64,000 nt of DNA from Coriaria nepalensis. Its lineage: Eukaryota; Streptophyta; Magnoliopsida; Cucurbitales; Coriariaceae. A program made the position numbers and the translations under genes. The notes under the pieces are model-generated. The model searched no databases. It worked only from the letters and a program-made list of their open reading frames with translations, and was not told the origin of the DNA. The DNA is taken from contig CP114496.1 in the NCBI GenBank assembly GCA_027186245.1, forward strand, positions 4,927,501 through 4,991,500. Direction: 5' to 3'. Position 1 is the first letter of the stretch. Every line of letters begins with the position of its first letter. Of this stretch, positions 1 to 11,487 are shown piece by piece.

Positions 1-138
1 AAATGATCAATGCAAGGAAAGTGTGCATTAGTTTAACCTTAGAATCATTTGAATGAGTCATTTCAGGTCAATAACATATTTCAAAGCAAGTTGAACGAAT
101 TCTATTTTCGCACTACAAACACAGGTTTTGGGCATAAC

Positions 139-157
139 TTGCAAATGATCAATGCAA
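139..157. other. Dyad-symmetric element of the monomer, TTGCA-N9-TGCAA
   Basis: Positions 43-61 of the monomer hold inverted arms TTGCA and TGCAA nine bases apart, enclosing the 6-bp palindrome TGATCA. The arms are kept in most monomers. The central hexamer alternates chiefly between TGATCA and TGGCCA, both self-complementary, while F-type (TGGTCA) and D-type (TGGCTA) monomers break it. Short dyads in centromeric satellites are known from several eukaryotes and have been linked to non-B DNA. Any role here is inference. Confidence 0.6.
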
Positions 158-195
158 GGAATGTGTGCATTAGTTTAACCTTAAAATCATTTGAA

Positions 196-202
196 TGAGT
201 CA
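196..202. other. TGAGTCA heptamer (bZIP AP-1/GCN4-like core), one per monomer
   Basis: TGAGTCA sits at monomer positions 100-106. It is retained in types A, C, D, E and F despite changes on its 5' side (GAATGAGTCA, CAATGAGTCA, GATTGAGTCA). It is lost where the variant reads GAATCAGTCA, GAATAAGTCA or GAATGAGTTA, mainly in B-type monomers. The sequence equals the consensus core bound by AP-1/GCN4-class bZIP factors, but a chance origin followed by amplification explains it equally well. It is listed because the array would present several hundred copies. Confidence 0.4.
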
Positions 203-1559
203 TTTCAGGTCAATAACATATTTCAAAGCAAGTTGAACGAATTCTATTTTCGCACTACAAACACAGGATTTGGCCCTAACTTGCAAATGATCAATGCAAG
301 GAAAGTGTGCATTAGTTTAACCTTAAAATCATTTGAATGAGTCATTTCAAGTCAATAACATATTTCAAAGCAAGTTGAACGAATTCTATTTTCGCACTAC
401 AAACACAGCTTTTGGGCATAACTTGCACATGGCCAATGCATGGAAAGTGTGCACTAGTTTAACCTTAAAATCATTTGAATGAGTCATTTCAGGTCAATAA
501 CTTATTTCAAAGCAAGTTGAAAGAATTCTATTTTCGCACTACAAACACAGGATTTGGGCATAACTTGCAAATGATCAATGCAACGAAAGTGTGCATTAGT
601 TTAGCCTTAAAATCATTTGAATGAGTCATTTTAAGTCAATAACATATTACAAAGCCAGTTGAACGAATTCTATTTTCGCAGTACAAACACAGGTTTTGGG
701 CATAACTTGCAAATGATCAATGCAAGGAAAGTGTGCATTAGTTTAACCTTAAAATCATTTGAATGAGTCATTTCAGGTCAATAACATATTTCAAAGCAAG
801 TTGAACGAATTCTTCTTTCGCACTACAAACACATGTTTTGGGCATAACTTGCACATGGCCAATGCAAGGAAACTGTGCATTAGTTTAATCTTAAAATCAT
901 TTGAATGAGTCATTTCAGGTCAATAACATATTTCAAAGCAAGTTGAACGAATTCTATTTTCGCACTACAAACACCGGTTTTGGGCATAACTTGCACATGG
1001 CCAATGCAAGGAAAGTGTGCATTAGTTTAACCTTAAAATCATTTGAATGAGTCATTTCAGGTCAATAACTTATTTCAAAGCAAGTTGAACGAATTCTATT
1101 TTCGCACTACAAACACAGGATTTGGGCATAACTTGCAAATGATCAATGCAACGAATGTGTGCATTAGTTTAGCCTTAAAATCATTTGAATCAGTCATTTT
1201 AAGTCAATAACATATTACAAAGCAAGTTGAACGAATTCTATTTTCGCACTACAAACACAGGTTCTAGGCATAACTTGCAAATGATCAATGCAAGGAAAGT
1301 GTGCATTAGTTTAACCTTAAAATCATTTGAATGAGTCATTTCAGGTCAATAACATATTTCAAAGCAAGTTGAACGAATTCTATTTTCGCACTACAAACAC
1401 AGGTTTTGGGCATAACGTGCAAATGATCAATGCAAGGAATGTGTGCATTAGTTTAACCTTAAAATCATTTGAATGAGTCATTTCAGGTCAATAACATATT
1501 TCAAAGCAAGTTGAACGAATTCTATTTTCGCACTACAAACACAGGATTTGGCCATAACT

Positions 1560-4500
1560 TGCAAATGATCAATGCAAGGAAAGTGTGCATTAGTTTAACC
1601 TTAAAATCATTTGAATGAGTCATTTCAAGTCAATAACATATTTCAAAGCAAGTTGAACGAATTCTATTTTCGCACTACAAACACAGGTTTTGGGCATAAC
1701 TTGCACATGGCCAATGCATGGAATGTGTGGATTAGTTTAACCTTAAAATCATTTGAATGAGTCATTTCAGGTCAATAACTTATTTCAAAGCAAGTTGAAC
1801 GAATTCTATTTTCGCACTACAAACACAGGATTTGGGCATAACTTGCAAATGATCAATGCAACGAAAGTGTGTATTAGTTTAGCCTTAAAATCATTTGAAT
1901 GAGTCATTTTAAGTCAATAACATATTACAAAGCAAGTTGAACGAATTCTATTTTCGCACTACAAACACAGGTTTTGGGCATAACTTGCAAACGATCAATG
2001 CAAGGAAAGTGTGCATTAGTTTAACCTTAAAATCATTTGAATGAGTCATTTCAGGTCAATAACATATTTCAAAGCAAGTTGAACGAATTCTATTTTCGCA
2101 CTACAAACACAGGTTTTGGGCATAACTTGCACATGGCCAATGCAAGGAAAGTGTGCATTAGTTTAACCTTAAAATCATTTGAATGAGTCATTTCAGGTCA
2201 ATAACTTATTTCAAAACAAGTTGAACGAATTCTATTTTTGCACTACAAACACAGGATTTGGGCATAACTTGCAAATGATCAATGCAACGAATGTGTGCAT
2301 TAGTTTAGCCTTAAAATCATTTGAATAAGTCATTTTAAATCAATAACATATTACAAAGCAAGTTGAACGAATTCTATTTTCGCACTACAAACACAGGTTC
2401 TGGGCATAACTTGCAAATGATCAATGCAAGGAAAGTGTCCATTAGTTTAACCTTAAAATCATTTGAATGAGTGATTTCAGGTCAATAACTTATTTCAAAG
2501 CAAGTTGAACGAATTCTATTTTCGCACTACAAACACAGGTTTTGGGCATAACTTGCAAATGATCAATGCAAGGAATGTGTGCATTAGTTTAACCTTAAAA
2601 TCATTTGAATGAGTCATTTCAGGTCAATAACATATTTCAAAGCAAGTTGAACGAATTCTATTTTCGCACTACAAACACAGGATTTGGCCATAACTTGCAA
2701 ATGATCAATGCACGGAAAGTGTGCATTAGTTTAACCTTAAAATCATTTGAATGAGTCATTTCAAGTCAATAACATATTTCAAAGCAAGTTGAACGAATTC
2801 TATTTTCGCACTACAAACACAGGTTTTGGGCATAACTTGCACATGGCCAATGCAAGGAAAGAGTGCATTAGTTTAACCTTAAAATCATTTGAATGAGTCA
2901 TTTCAGGTCAATAACTTATTTCAAAGCAAGTTGAACGAATTCTATTTTCGCACTACAAACACAGGATTTGGGCATAACTTGCAAATGATCAATGCAACGA
3001 AAGTGTGCATTAGTTTAGCCTTAAAATCATTTGAATGAGTCATTTTAAGTCAATAACATATTACAAAGCAAGTTGAACGAATTCTATTTTCGCACTACAA
3101 ACACAGGATTTGGGCATAACTTGCAAATGATCAATGCAACGAATGTGTGCATTAGTTTAGCCTTAAAATCATTTGAATCAGTCATTTTAAGTCAATAACA
3201 TATTACAAAGCAAGTTGAACGAATTCTATTTTCGCACTACAAACACAGGTTCTGGGCATAACTTGCAAATGATCAATGCAAGGAAAGTGTGCATTAGTTT
3301 AACCTTAAAATCATTTGAATGAGTCATTTCAGGTCAATAACATATTTCAAAGCAAGTTGAACGAATTCTATTTTCGCACTACAAACACAGGTTTTGGGCA
3401 TAACTTGCAAATGATCAATGCAAGGAATGTGTGCATTAGTTTAACCTTAAAATCATTTGAATGAGTCATTTCAGGTCAATAACATATTTCAAACCAAGTT
3501 GAACGAATTCTATTTTCGCACTACAAATATAGGTTTTGGGCATAACTTGCAAATGATCAATGCAAGGAATGTGTGCATTAGTTTAACCTTAAAATCATTT
3601 GAATGAGTCATTTCAGGTCAATAACATATTTCAAAGCAAGTTGAACGAATTCTATTTTCGCACTACAAACACAGGATTTGGCCATAACTTGCAAATGATC
3701 AATGCAAGGAAAGTGTGCATTAGTTTAACCTTAAAATCATTTGAATGAGTCATTTCAAGTCAATAACATATTTCAAAGCAAGTTGAACGAATTCTATTTT
3801 CGCACTACAAACACAGGTTTTGGGCAGAACTTGCACATGGCCAATGCAAGGAAAGTGTGCATTAGTTTAACCTTAAAATCATTTGAATGAGTCATTTCAG
3901 GTCAATAACTTATTTCAAAGCAAGTTGAACGAATTCTATTTTCGCACTACAAACACAGGATTTGGGCATAACTTGCAAATGATCAATGCAACGAATGTGT
4001 GCTAATTTTAGCCTTAAAATCATTTGAATGAGTCATTTTAAGTCAATAACATATTACAAAGCAAGTTGAACGAATTCTATTTTCGCACTACAAACACAGG
4101 TTCTGGGCATAACTTGCAAATGATCAATGCAAGGAAAGTGTGCATTAGTTTAACCTTAAAATCATTTGAATGAGTCATTTCAGGTCAATAACTTATTTCA
4201 AAGCAAGTTGAACGAATTCTATTTTCGCACTACAAACACAGGTTTTGGGCATAACTTGCAAATGATCAATGCAAGGAATGTGTGCATTAGTTCAACCTTA
4301 AAATCATTTGAATGAGTCATTTCAGGTCAATAACATATTTCAAAGCAAGTTGAACGAATTCTATTTTCGCACTACAAACACAGGATTTGGCCATAACTTG
4401 CAAATGATCAATGCACGGAAAGTGTGCATTAGTTTAACCTTAAAATTATTTGAATGAGTCATTTCAAGTCAATAACATATTTCAAAGCAAGTTGAACGAA

Positions 4501-4824
4501 TTCTATTTTCGCACTACAAACACAGGTTTTGGGCATAACTTGCACATGGCCAATGCATGGAAAGTGTGCATTAGTTTAACCTTAAAATCATTTGAATGAG
4601 TCATTTCAGGTCAATAACTTATTTGAAAGCAAGTTGAACGAATTCTATTTTCGCACTACAAACACAAGATTTGGGCATAACATGCAAATGATCAATGCAA
4701 CGAAAGTGTGCATTAGTTTAGCCTTAAAATCATTTGAATGAGTCATTTTAAGTCAATAACATATTACAAAGCAAGTTGAACGAATTCTATTTTCGCACTA
4801 CAAACACAGGTTTTGGGCATAACT
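1560..4824. repeat. Copy 1 of a 3265-bp, 23-monomer tandem duplication
   Basis: Shared private markers with copy 2 fix the offset at 3265 bp: GAATGTGTGG at 1721 and 4986, GCTAATTTTA at 4001 and 7266, and AAGATTTGGG at 4666 and 7931. I found only three differences between the copies by eye (near 1992, 2339 and 3180). The unit is 23 monomers, one of them 141 bp. The left boundary lies somewhere between about 1545 and 1630 and cannot be placed exactly in repetitive sequence. Confidence 0.9.
4001..4010. other. 1-bp deletion marker, 141-bp monomer (first copy)
   Basis: The block reads GCTAATTTTAGCC where the B-type consensus has GCATTAGTTTAGCC. This shortens the monomer between EcoRI phases 3931 and 4072 to 141 bp. 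The same lesion sits 3265 bp downstream, so it predates the duplication. Confidence 0.9.
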
Positions 4825-7800
4825 TGCAAATGATCAATGCAAGGAAAGTGTGCATTAGTTTAACCTTAAAATCATTTGAATGAGTCATTTCAAGTCAATA
4901 ACATATTTCAAAGCAAGTTGAACGAATTCTATTTTCGCACTACAAACACAGGTTTTGGGCATAACTTGCACATGGCCAATGCATGGAATGTGTGGATTAG
5001 TTTAACCTTAAAATCATTTGAATGAGTCATTTCAGGTCAATAACTTATTTCAAAGCAAGTTGAACGAATTCTATTTTCGCACTACAAACACAGGATTTGG
5101 GCATAACTTGCAAATGATCAATGCAACGAAAGTGTGTATTAGTTTAGCCTTAAAATCATTTGAATGAGTCATTTTAAGTCAATAACATATTACAAAGCAA
5201 GTTGAACGAATTCTATTTTCGCACTACAAACACAGGTTTTGGGCATAACTTGCAAATGATCAATGCAAGGAAAGTGTGCATTAGTTTAACCTTAAAATCA
5301 TTTGAATGAGTCATTTCAGGTCAATAACATATTTCAAAGCAAGTTGAACGAATTCTATTTTCGCACTACAAACACAGGTTTTGGGCATAACTTGCACATG
5401 GCCAATGCAAGGAAAGTGTGCATTAGTTTAACCTTAAAATCATTTGAATGAGTCATTTCAGGTCAATAACTTATTTCAAAGCAAGTTGAACGAATTCTAT
5501 TTTTGCACTACAAACACAGGATTTGGGCATAACTTGCAAATGATCAATGCAACGAATGTGTGCATTAGTTTAGCCTTAAAATCATTTGAATAAGTCATTT
5601 TAAGTCAATAACATATTACAAAGCAAGTTGAACGAATTCTATTTTCGCACTACAAACACAGGTTCTGGGCATAACTTGCAAATGATCAATGCAAGGAAAG
5701 TGTCCATTAGTTTAACCTTAAAATCATTTGAATGAGTGATTTCAGGTCAATAACTTATTTCAAAGCAAGTTGAACGAATTCTATTTTCGCACTACAAACA
5801 CAGGTTTTGGGCATAACTTGCAAATGATCAATGCAAGGAATGTGTGCATTAGTTTAACCTTAAAATCATTTGAATGAGTCATTTCAGGTCAATAACATAT
5901 TTCAAAGCAAGTTGAACGAATTCTATTTTCGCACTACAAACACAGGATTTGGCCATAACTTGCAAATGATCAATGCACGGAAAGTGTGCATTAGTTTAAC
6001 CTTAAAATCATTTGAATGAGTCATTTCAAGTCAATAACATATTTCAAAGCAAGTTGAACGAATTCTATTTTCGCACTACAAACACAGGTTTTGGGCATAA
6101 CTTGCACATGGCCAATGCAAGGAAAGAGTGCATTAGTTTAACCTTAAAATCATTTGAATGAGTCATTTCAGGTCAATAACTTATTTCAAAGCAAGTTGAA
6201 CGAATTCTATTTTCGCACTACAAACACAGGATTTGGGCATAACTTGCAAATGATCAATGCAACGAAAGTGTGCATTAGTTTAGCCTTAAAATCATTTGAA
6301 TGAGTCATTTTAAGTCAATAACATATTACAAAGCAAGTTGAACGAATTCTATTTTCGCACTACAAACACAGGATTTGGGCATAACTTGCAAATGATCAAT
6401 GCAACGAATGTGTGCATTAGTTTAGCCTTAAAATCATTTGAATAAGTCATTTTAAGTCAATAACATATTACAAAGCAAGTTGAACGAATTCTATTTTCGC
6501 ACTACAAACACAGGTTCTGGGCATAACTTGCAAATGATCAATGCAAGGAAAGTGTGCATTAGTTTAACCTTAAAATCATTTGAATGAGTCATTTCAGGTC
6601 AATAACATATTTCAAAGCAAGTTGAACGAATTCTATTTTCGCACTACAAACACAGGTTTTGGGCATAACTTGCAAATGATCAATGCAAGGAATGTGTGCA
6701 TTAGTTTAACCTTAAAATCATTTGAATGAGTCATTTCAGGTCAATAACATATTTCAAACCAAGTTGAACGAATTCTATTTTCGCACTACAAATATAGGTT
6801 TTGGGCATAACTTGCAAATGATCAATGCAAGGAATGTGTGCATTAGTTTAACCTTAAAATCATTTGAATGAGTCATTTCAGGTCAATAACATATTTCAAA
6901 GCAAGTTGAACGAATTCTATTTTCGCACTACAAACACAGGATTTGGCCATAACTTGCAAATGATCAATGCAAGGAAAGTGTGCATTAGTTTAACCTTAAA
7001 ATCATTTGAATGAGTCATTTCAAGTCAATAACATATTTCAAAGCAAGTTGAACGAATTCTATTTTCGCACTACAAACACAGGTTTTGGGCAGAACTTGCA
7101 CATGGCCAATGCAAGGAAAGTGTGCATTAGTTTAACCTTAAAATCATTTGAATGAGTCATTTCAGGTCAATAACTTATTTCAAAGCAAGTTGAACGAATT
7201 CTATTTTCGCACTACAAACACAGGATTTGGGCATAACTTGCAAATGATCAATGCAACGAATGTGTGCTAATTTTAGCCTTAAAATCATTTGAATGAGTCA
7301 TTTTAAGTCAATAACATATTACAAAGCAAGTTGAACGAATTCTATTTTCGCACTACAAACACAGGTTCTGGGCATAACTTGCAAATGATCAATGCAAGGA
7401 AAGTGTGCATTAGTTTAACCTTAAAATCATTTGAATGAGTCATTTCAGGTCAATAACTTATTTCAAAGCAAGTTGAACGAATTCTATTTTCGCACTACAA
7501 ACACAGGTTTTGGGCATAACTTGCAAATGATCAATGCAAGGAATGTGTGCATTAGTTCAACCTTAAAATCATTTGAATGAGTCATTTCAGGTCAATAACA
7601 TATTTCAAAGCAAGTTGAACGAATTCTATTTTCGCACTACAAACACAGGATTTGGCCATAACTTGCAAATGATCAATGCACGGAAAGTGTGCATTAGTTT
7701 AACCTTAAAATTATTTGAATGAGTCATTTCAAGTCAATAACATATTTCAAAGCAAGTTGAACGAATTCTATTTTCGCACTACAAACACAGGTTTTGGGCA

Positions 7801-8089
7801 TAACTTGCACATGGCCAATGCATGGAAAGTGTGCATTAGTTTAACCTTAAAATCATTTGAATGAGTCATTTCAGGTCAATAACTTATTTGAAAGCAAGTT
7901 GAACGAATTCTATTTTCGCACTACAAACACAAGATTTGGGCATAACATGCAAATGATCAATGCAACGAAAGTGTGCATTAGTTTAGCCTTAAAATCATTT
8001 GAATGAGTCATTTTAAGTCAATAACATATTACAAAGCAAGTTGAACGAATTCTATTTTCGCACTACAAACACAGGTTTTGGGCATAACT
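4825..8089. repeat. Copy 2 of the 3265-bp, 23-monomer tandem duplication
   Basis: It directly abuts copy 1 and matches it at about 99.9% by eye. Beyond about 8090 the pairing breaks: near 8150 the sequence reads TTTCAGGTC where copy 1 continues as TTTCAAGTC, and the next monomer is C-type rather than the GCATGG type. The near-identity against ordinary inter-monomer divergence suggests a recent unequal exchange or slippage event spanning 23 monomers. Confidence 0.9.
7266..7275. other. 1-bp deletion marker, 141-bp monomer (second copy)
   Basis: This is an identical GCTAATTTTA lesion at exactly +3265 bp from 4001. It is the best single proof that the two 23-monomer blocks are duplicates. Confidence 0.9.
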
Positions 8090-8330
8090 TGCAAATGATC
8101 AATGCAAGGAAAGTGTGCATTAGTTTAACCTTAAAATCATTTGAATGAGTCATTTCAGGTCAATAACATATTTCAAAGCAAGTTGAACGAATTCTATTTT
8201 CGCACTACAAACACATGTTTTGGGCATAACTTGCACATGGCCAATGCAAGGAAACTGTGCATTAGTTTAATCTTAAAATCATTTGAATGAGTCATTTCAG
8301 GTCAATAACATATTTCAAAGCAAGTTGAAC

Positions 8331-8336
8331 GAATCC
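8331..8336. other. Monomer boundary with lost EcoRI site (representative)
   Basis: The hexamer reads GAATCC. By eye about twelve of the 451 boundary hexamers are mutated. The other eleven start at 30607, 31175, 36285, 36427, 36569, 36711, 39265, 49066, 59711, 60278 and 60420. Several are shared between duplicated blocks, for example 36285/36569 and 36427/36711 (each 284 bp apart) and 49066/59711 (both GAGTTC). Confidence 0.8.
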
Positions 8337-8649
8337 TATTTTCGCACTACAAAAACAGGTTTTGGGCATAACTTGCACATGGCCAATGCAAGGAAAGTGT
8401 GCATTAGTTTAACCTTAAAATCATTTGAATGAGTCATTTCAGGTCAATAACTTATTTCAAAGCAAGTTGAACGAATTCTATTTTCGCACTACAAACACAG
8501 GATTGGGGCATAACTTGCAAATGATCAATGCAACGAACGTGTGCATTAGTTTAGCCTTAAAATCATTTGAATCAGTCATTTTAAGTCAATAACATATTAC
8601 AAAGCAAGTTGAACGAATTCTATTTTCGCACTACAAACACAGGTTCTAG

Positions 8650-10477
8650 GCATAACTTGCAAATGATCAATGCAAGGAAAGTGTGCATTAGTTTAACCTT
8701 AAAATCATTTGAATGAGTCATTTCAGGTCAATAACATATTTCAAAGCAAGTTGAACGAATTCTATTTTCGCACTACAAACACATGTTTTGGGCATAACTT
8801 GCACATTGCCAATGCAAGGAAACTGTGCATTAGTTTAATCTTAAAATCATTTGAATGAGTCATTTCAGGTCAATAACATATTTCAAAGCAAGTTGAACGA
8901 ATTCTATTTTCGCACTACAAAAACAGGTTTTGGGCATAACTTGCACATGGCCAATGCAAGGAAAGTGTGCATTAGTTTAACCTTAAAATCATTTGAATGA
9001 GTCATTTCAGGTCAATAACTTATTTCAAAGCAAGTTGAACGAATTCTATTTTTGCACTACAAACACAGGATTTGGGCATAACTTGCAAATGATCAATGCA
9101 ACGAAAGTGTGCATTAGTTTAGCCTTAAAATCATTTGAATCAGTCATTTTAAGTCAATAACATATTACAAAGCAAGTTGAACGAATTCTATTTTCGCACT
9201 ACAAACACAGGTTCTGGGCATAACATGCAAATGATCAATGCAAGGAAAGTGTGCATTAGTTTAACCTTAAAATCATTTGAATGAGTCATTTCAGGTCAAT
9301 AACTTATTTCAAAGCAAGTTGAACGAATTCTATTTTCGCACTACAAACACAGGATTTGGGCATAACTTGCAAATGATCAATGCAAGGAAAGTGTGCATTA
9401 GTTTAGCCTTAAAATCATATGAATGAGTCATTTCAAGTCAATAACATATTACAAAGCAAGTTGAACGAATTCTATTTTCGCACTACAAACACAGGTTTTG
9501 GGCATAACTTGCACATGGCTATTGCAAGGAATCTGTGCATTAGTTTAATCTTAAAATCATTTCAATGAGTCATTTCAAGTCAATAACTATTTCAAAGCAT
9601 GTTGAACGAATTCTATTTTCACACTACAAACACAGGTTTTGGGCATAACTTGCAATAGATCAATGCAAGGAAAGTTTGCATTAGTTTAACCTTAAAATCA
9701 TTTGAATGAGTCATTTCAGGTCAATAACATATTTCATAGCAAGTTGAACGAATTCTATTTTCGCACTACAAACACAAGTTTTGTGCATAACTTGCAAATG
9801 GTCAATGCAAGGAATGTGTGCATTAGTTTAGCCTTAAAATCATTTGATTGAGTCATTTCAAGTCAATAACATATTTCAAAGCAAGTTGAACGAATTCTAT
9901 TTTCGCACTACAAACACAGGTTTTGGGCATAACTTGCACATGGCTATTGCAAGGAAATTGTGCATTAGTTTAATCTTAAAATCATTTCAATGAGTCATTT
10001 CAAGTCAATAACTATTTCAAAGCAAGTTGAACGAATTCTATTTTCGCACTACAAACACAGGATTTGGCCATGACTTGCAAATGATCAATGCATGGAAAGT
10101 GTGCATTAGTTTAACCTTAAAATCATTTGAATGAGTCATTTCAAGTCAATAACATATTTCAAAGCAAGTTGAACGAATTCTATTTTCGCACTACAAACAC
10201 AAGTTTTGTGCATAACTTGCAAATGGTCAATGCAAGGAATGTGTGCATAGGTTTAGCCTTAAAATCATTTGATTGAGTCATTTCAAGTCAATAACATATT
10301 TCAAAGCAAGTTGAACGAATTCTATTTTCGCACTACAAACACAGGTTTTGGGCATAACTTGCAAATGATGAATGGAAGGAAAGTGTGCATTAGTTTAACC
10401 TTAAAATCATTTGAATGAGTCATTTCAGGTCAATAACATATTTCAAAGCAAGTTGAACGAATTCTATTTTCGCACTA
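8650..10477. repeat. 1.83-kb block, copy 1 of the 2838-bp-offset duplication
   Basis: Matches about 11488-13315 at a fixed offset of 2838 bp. Shared private markers are CACATTGCC near 8802 and 11640, AGTTTGC at 9673 and 12511, AATCATATGAATG near 9414 and 12252, GCATAGG near 10246 and 13084, and GATGAATGG at 10367 and 13205. It contains the first D, E and F monomers of the window. Left of about 8650 the copies differ (TTCTAGG against TTTTGGG). Confidence 0.88.
9467..9891. repeat. D-E-F monomer trimer (early form)
   Basis: D occupies 9467-9607 (141 bp, GGCTATTG, TTCAATG, TAACTATTTC). E occupies 9608-9749 (ATAGATC, CATAGC). F occupies 9750-9891 (AAGTTTTGTGC, TGGTCAATG, GATTGAG). E here has the tail CATAGCAAGTTGAAC rather than the later CATAGCATATTCAAC, so it looks like an intermediate between A and full E. 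Confidence 0.85.
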
Positions 10478-11487
10478 CAAACACAGGATTTGGCCATAAC
10501 TTGCAAATGATCAATGCACGGAAAGTGTGCATTAGTTTAACCTTAAAATTATTTGAATGAGTCATTTCAAGTCAATAACATATTTCAAAGCAAGTTGAAC
10601 GAATTCTATTTTCGCACTACAAACACAGGTTTTGGGCATAACTTGCACATGGCCAATGCATGGAAAGTGTGCATTAGTTTAACCTTAAAATCATTTGAAT
10701 GAGTCATTTCAGGTCAATAACTTATTTCAAAGCAAGTTGAACGAATTCTATTTTCGCACTACAAACACAGGATTTGGGCATAACTTGCAAATGATCAATG
10801 CAACGAATGTGTGCATTAGTTTAGCCTTAAAATCATTTGAATCAGTCATTTTAAGTCAATAACATATTACAAAGCAAGTTGAACGAATTCTATTTTCGCA
10901 CTACAAACACAGGTTCTAGGCATAACTTGCAAATGATCAATGCAAGGAAAGTGTGCATTAGTTTAACCTTAAAATCATTTGAATGAGTCATTTCAGGTCA
11001 ATAACATATTTCAAAGCAAGTTGAACGAATTCTATTTTCGCACTACAAACACAGGATTTGGCCATAACTTGCAAATGATCAATGCACGGAAAGTGTGCAT
11101 TAGTTTAACCTTAAAATTATTTGAATGAGTCATTTCAAGTCAATAACATATTTCAAAGCAAGTTGAACGAATTCTATTTTCGCACTACAAACACATGTTT
11201 TGGGCATAACTTGCACATGGCCAATGCATGGAAAGTGTGCATTAGTTTAACCTTAAAATCATTTGAATGAGTCATTTCAGGTCAATAACTTATTTGAAAG
11301 CAAGTTGAACGAATTCTATTTTCGCACTACAAACACAAGATTTGGGCATAACATGCAAATGATCAATGCAACGAAAGTGTGCATTAGTTTAGCCTTAAAA
11401 TCATTTGAATGAGTCATTTTAAGTCAATAACATATTACAAAGCAAGTTGAACGAATTCTATTTTAGCACTACAAACACAGGTTTTGG
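10478..11487. repeat. 1-kb block separating two near-identical copies, related to 7.6-8.1 kb
   Basis: About seven monomers. Two G-type monomers with GCACGG and AAAATTATT lie 568 bp apart (near 10490 and 11058), so there is a four-monomer internal repeat. From about 11040 the block follows 7640-8090 at an offset of 3406 bp, including AAGATTTGGG at 11337 and 7931. The left-flank sequence family was therefore copied again between the two 1.83-kb blocks, as expected if one larger segment was duplicated and then partly replaced. Confidence 0.75.

Larger units (their letters stand above)
97..238 (+). repeat. Reference monomer (type A), EcoRI to EcoRI, 142 bp
   Basis: This is the first complete monomer and the coordinate reference used in this annotation: G of GAATTC is position 1. 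It is close to consensus, apart from T at 66 (AGGAATG), a common alternative. Landmarks are EcoRI at 1-6, T-tracts at 9-12 and 30-33, a dyad at 43-61 with TGATCA at 50-55, an A-tract at 87-90, and TGAGTCA at 100-106. Diagnostic positions for subtypes are 28, 30, 35, 48, 52-53, 62, 66-67, 82-83, 97, 99, 110-112, 121-128 and 131-140. The 3' part (about 105-140) separates the CATATTTC, CTTATTTC, CATATTAC, CATATGAC and CTATTTC tails. Confidence 0.97.
1..1559. repeat. Left-edge sub-array of A, B, C and G monomers
   Basis: About eleven monomers of 142 bp. The window starts inside a monomer whose EcoRI boundary is at 97. A G-type monomer with TTTGGCCCTAAC lies near 266-277. B-type monomers lie near 523-664 and 1091-1232. 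C-type monomers (T at 28, AAACTG, AATC) lie near 807-948. The stretch from about 690 to 1420 resembles about 8080-8810 at an offset of 7382 bp, sharing for example GTTCTAGGC at 1261 and 8643. D, E and F subtypes are absent. No genes and no other sequence are seen. Confidence 0.85.

Noticed and set aside
109..123. CENP-B-box-like match: TTCG followed by A at the right spacing (TTCGCACTACA, monomer positions 11-21), and on the other strand TTCGTTCAA across the EcoRI boundary.
   Set aside because: Only the 5' half of the consensus core (TTCG and the single A) fits; the CGGG half is absent on both strands. Such half matches are expected by chance in a monomer of this size.
151..158. Promoter-like or Pol III-box-like elements in the monomer.
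   Set aside because: No convincing A-box plus B-box pair or TATA-initiator arrangement is conserved. TATTTT at 7-12 and CATATTT at 121-127 are ordinary AT-rich stretches.
1560..8089. Treating the 3265-bp duplication as certain biology.
   Set aside because: Near-identical tandem copies in a satellite can arise from assembly errors. I keep it as a finding but do not exclude an artefact, since read evidence is not available to me.
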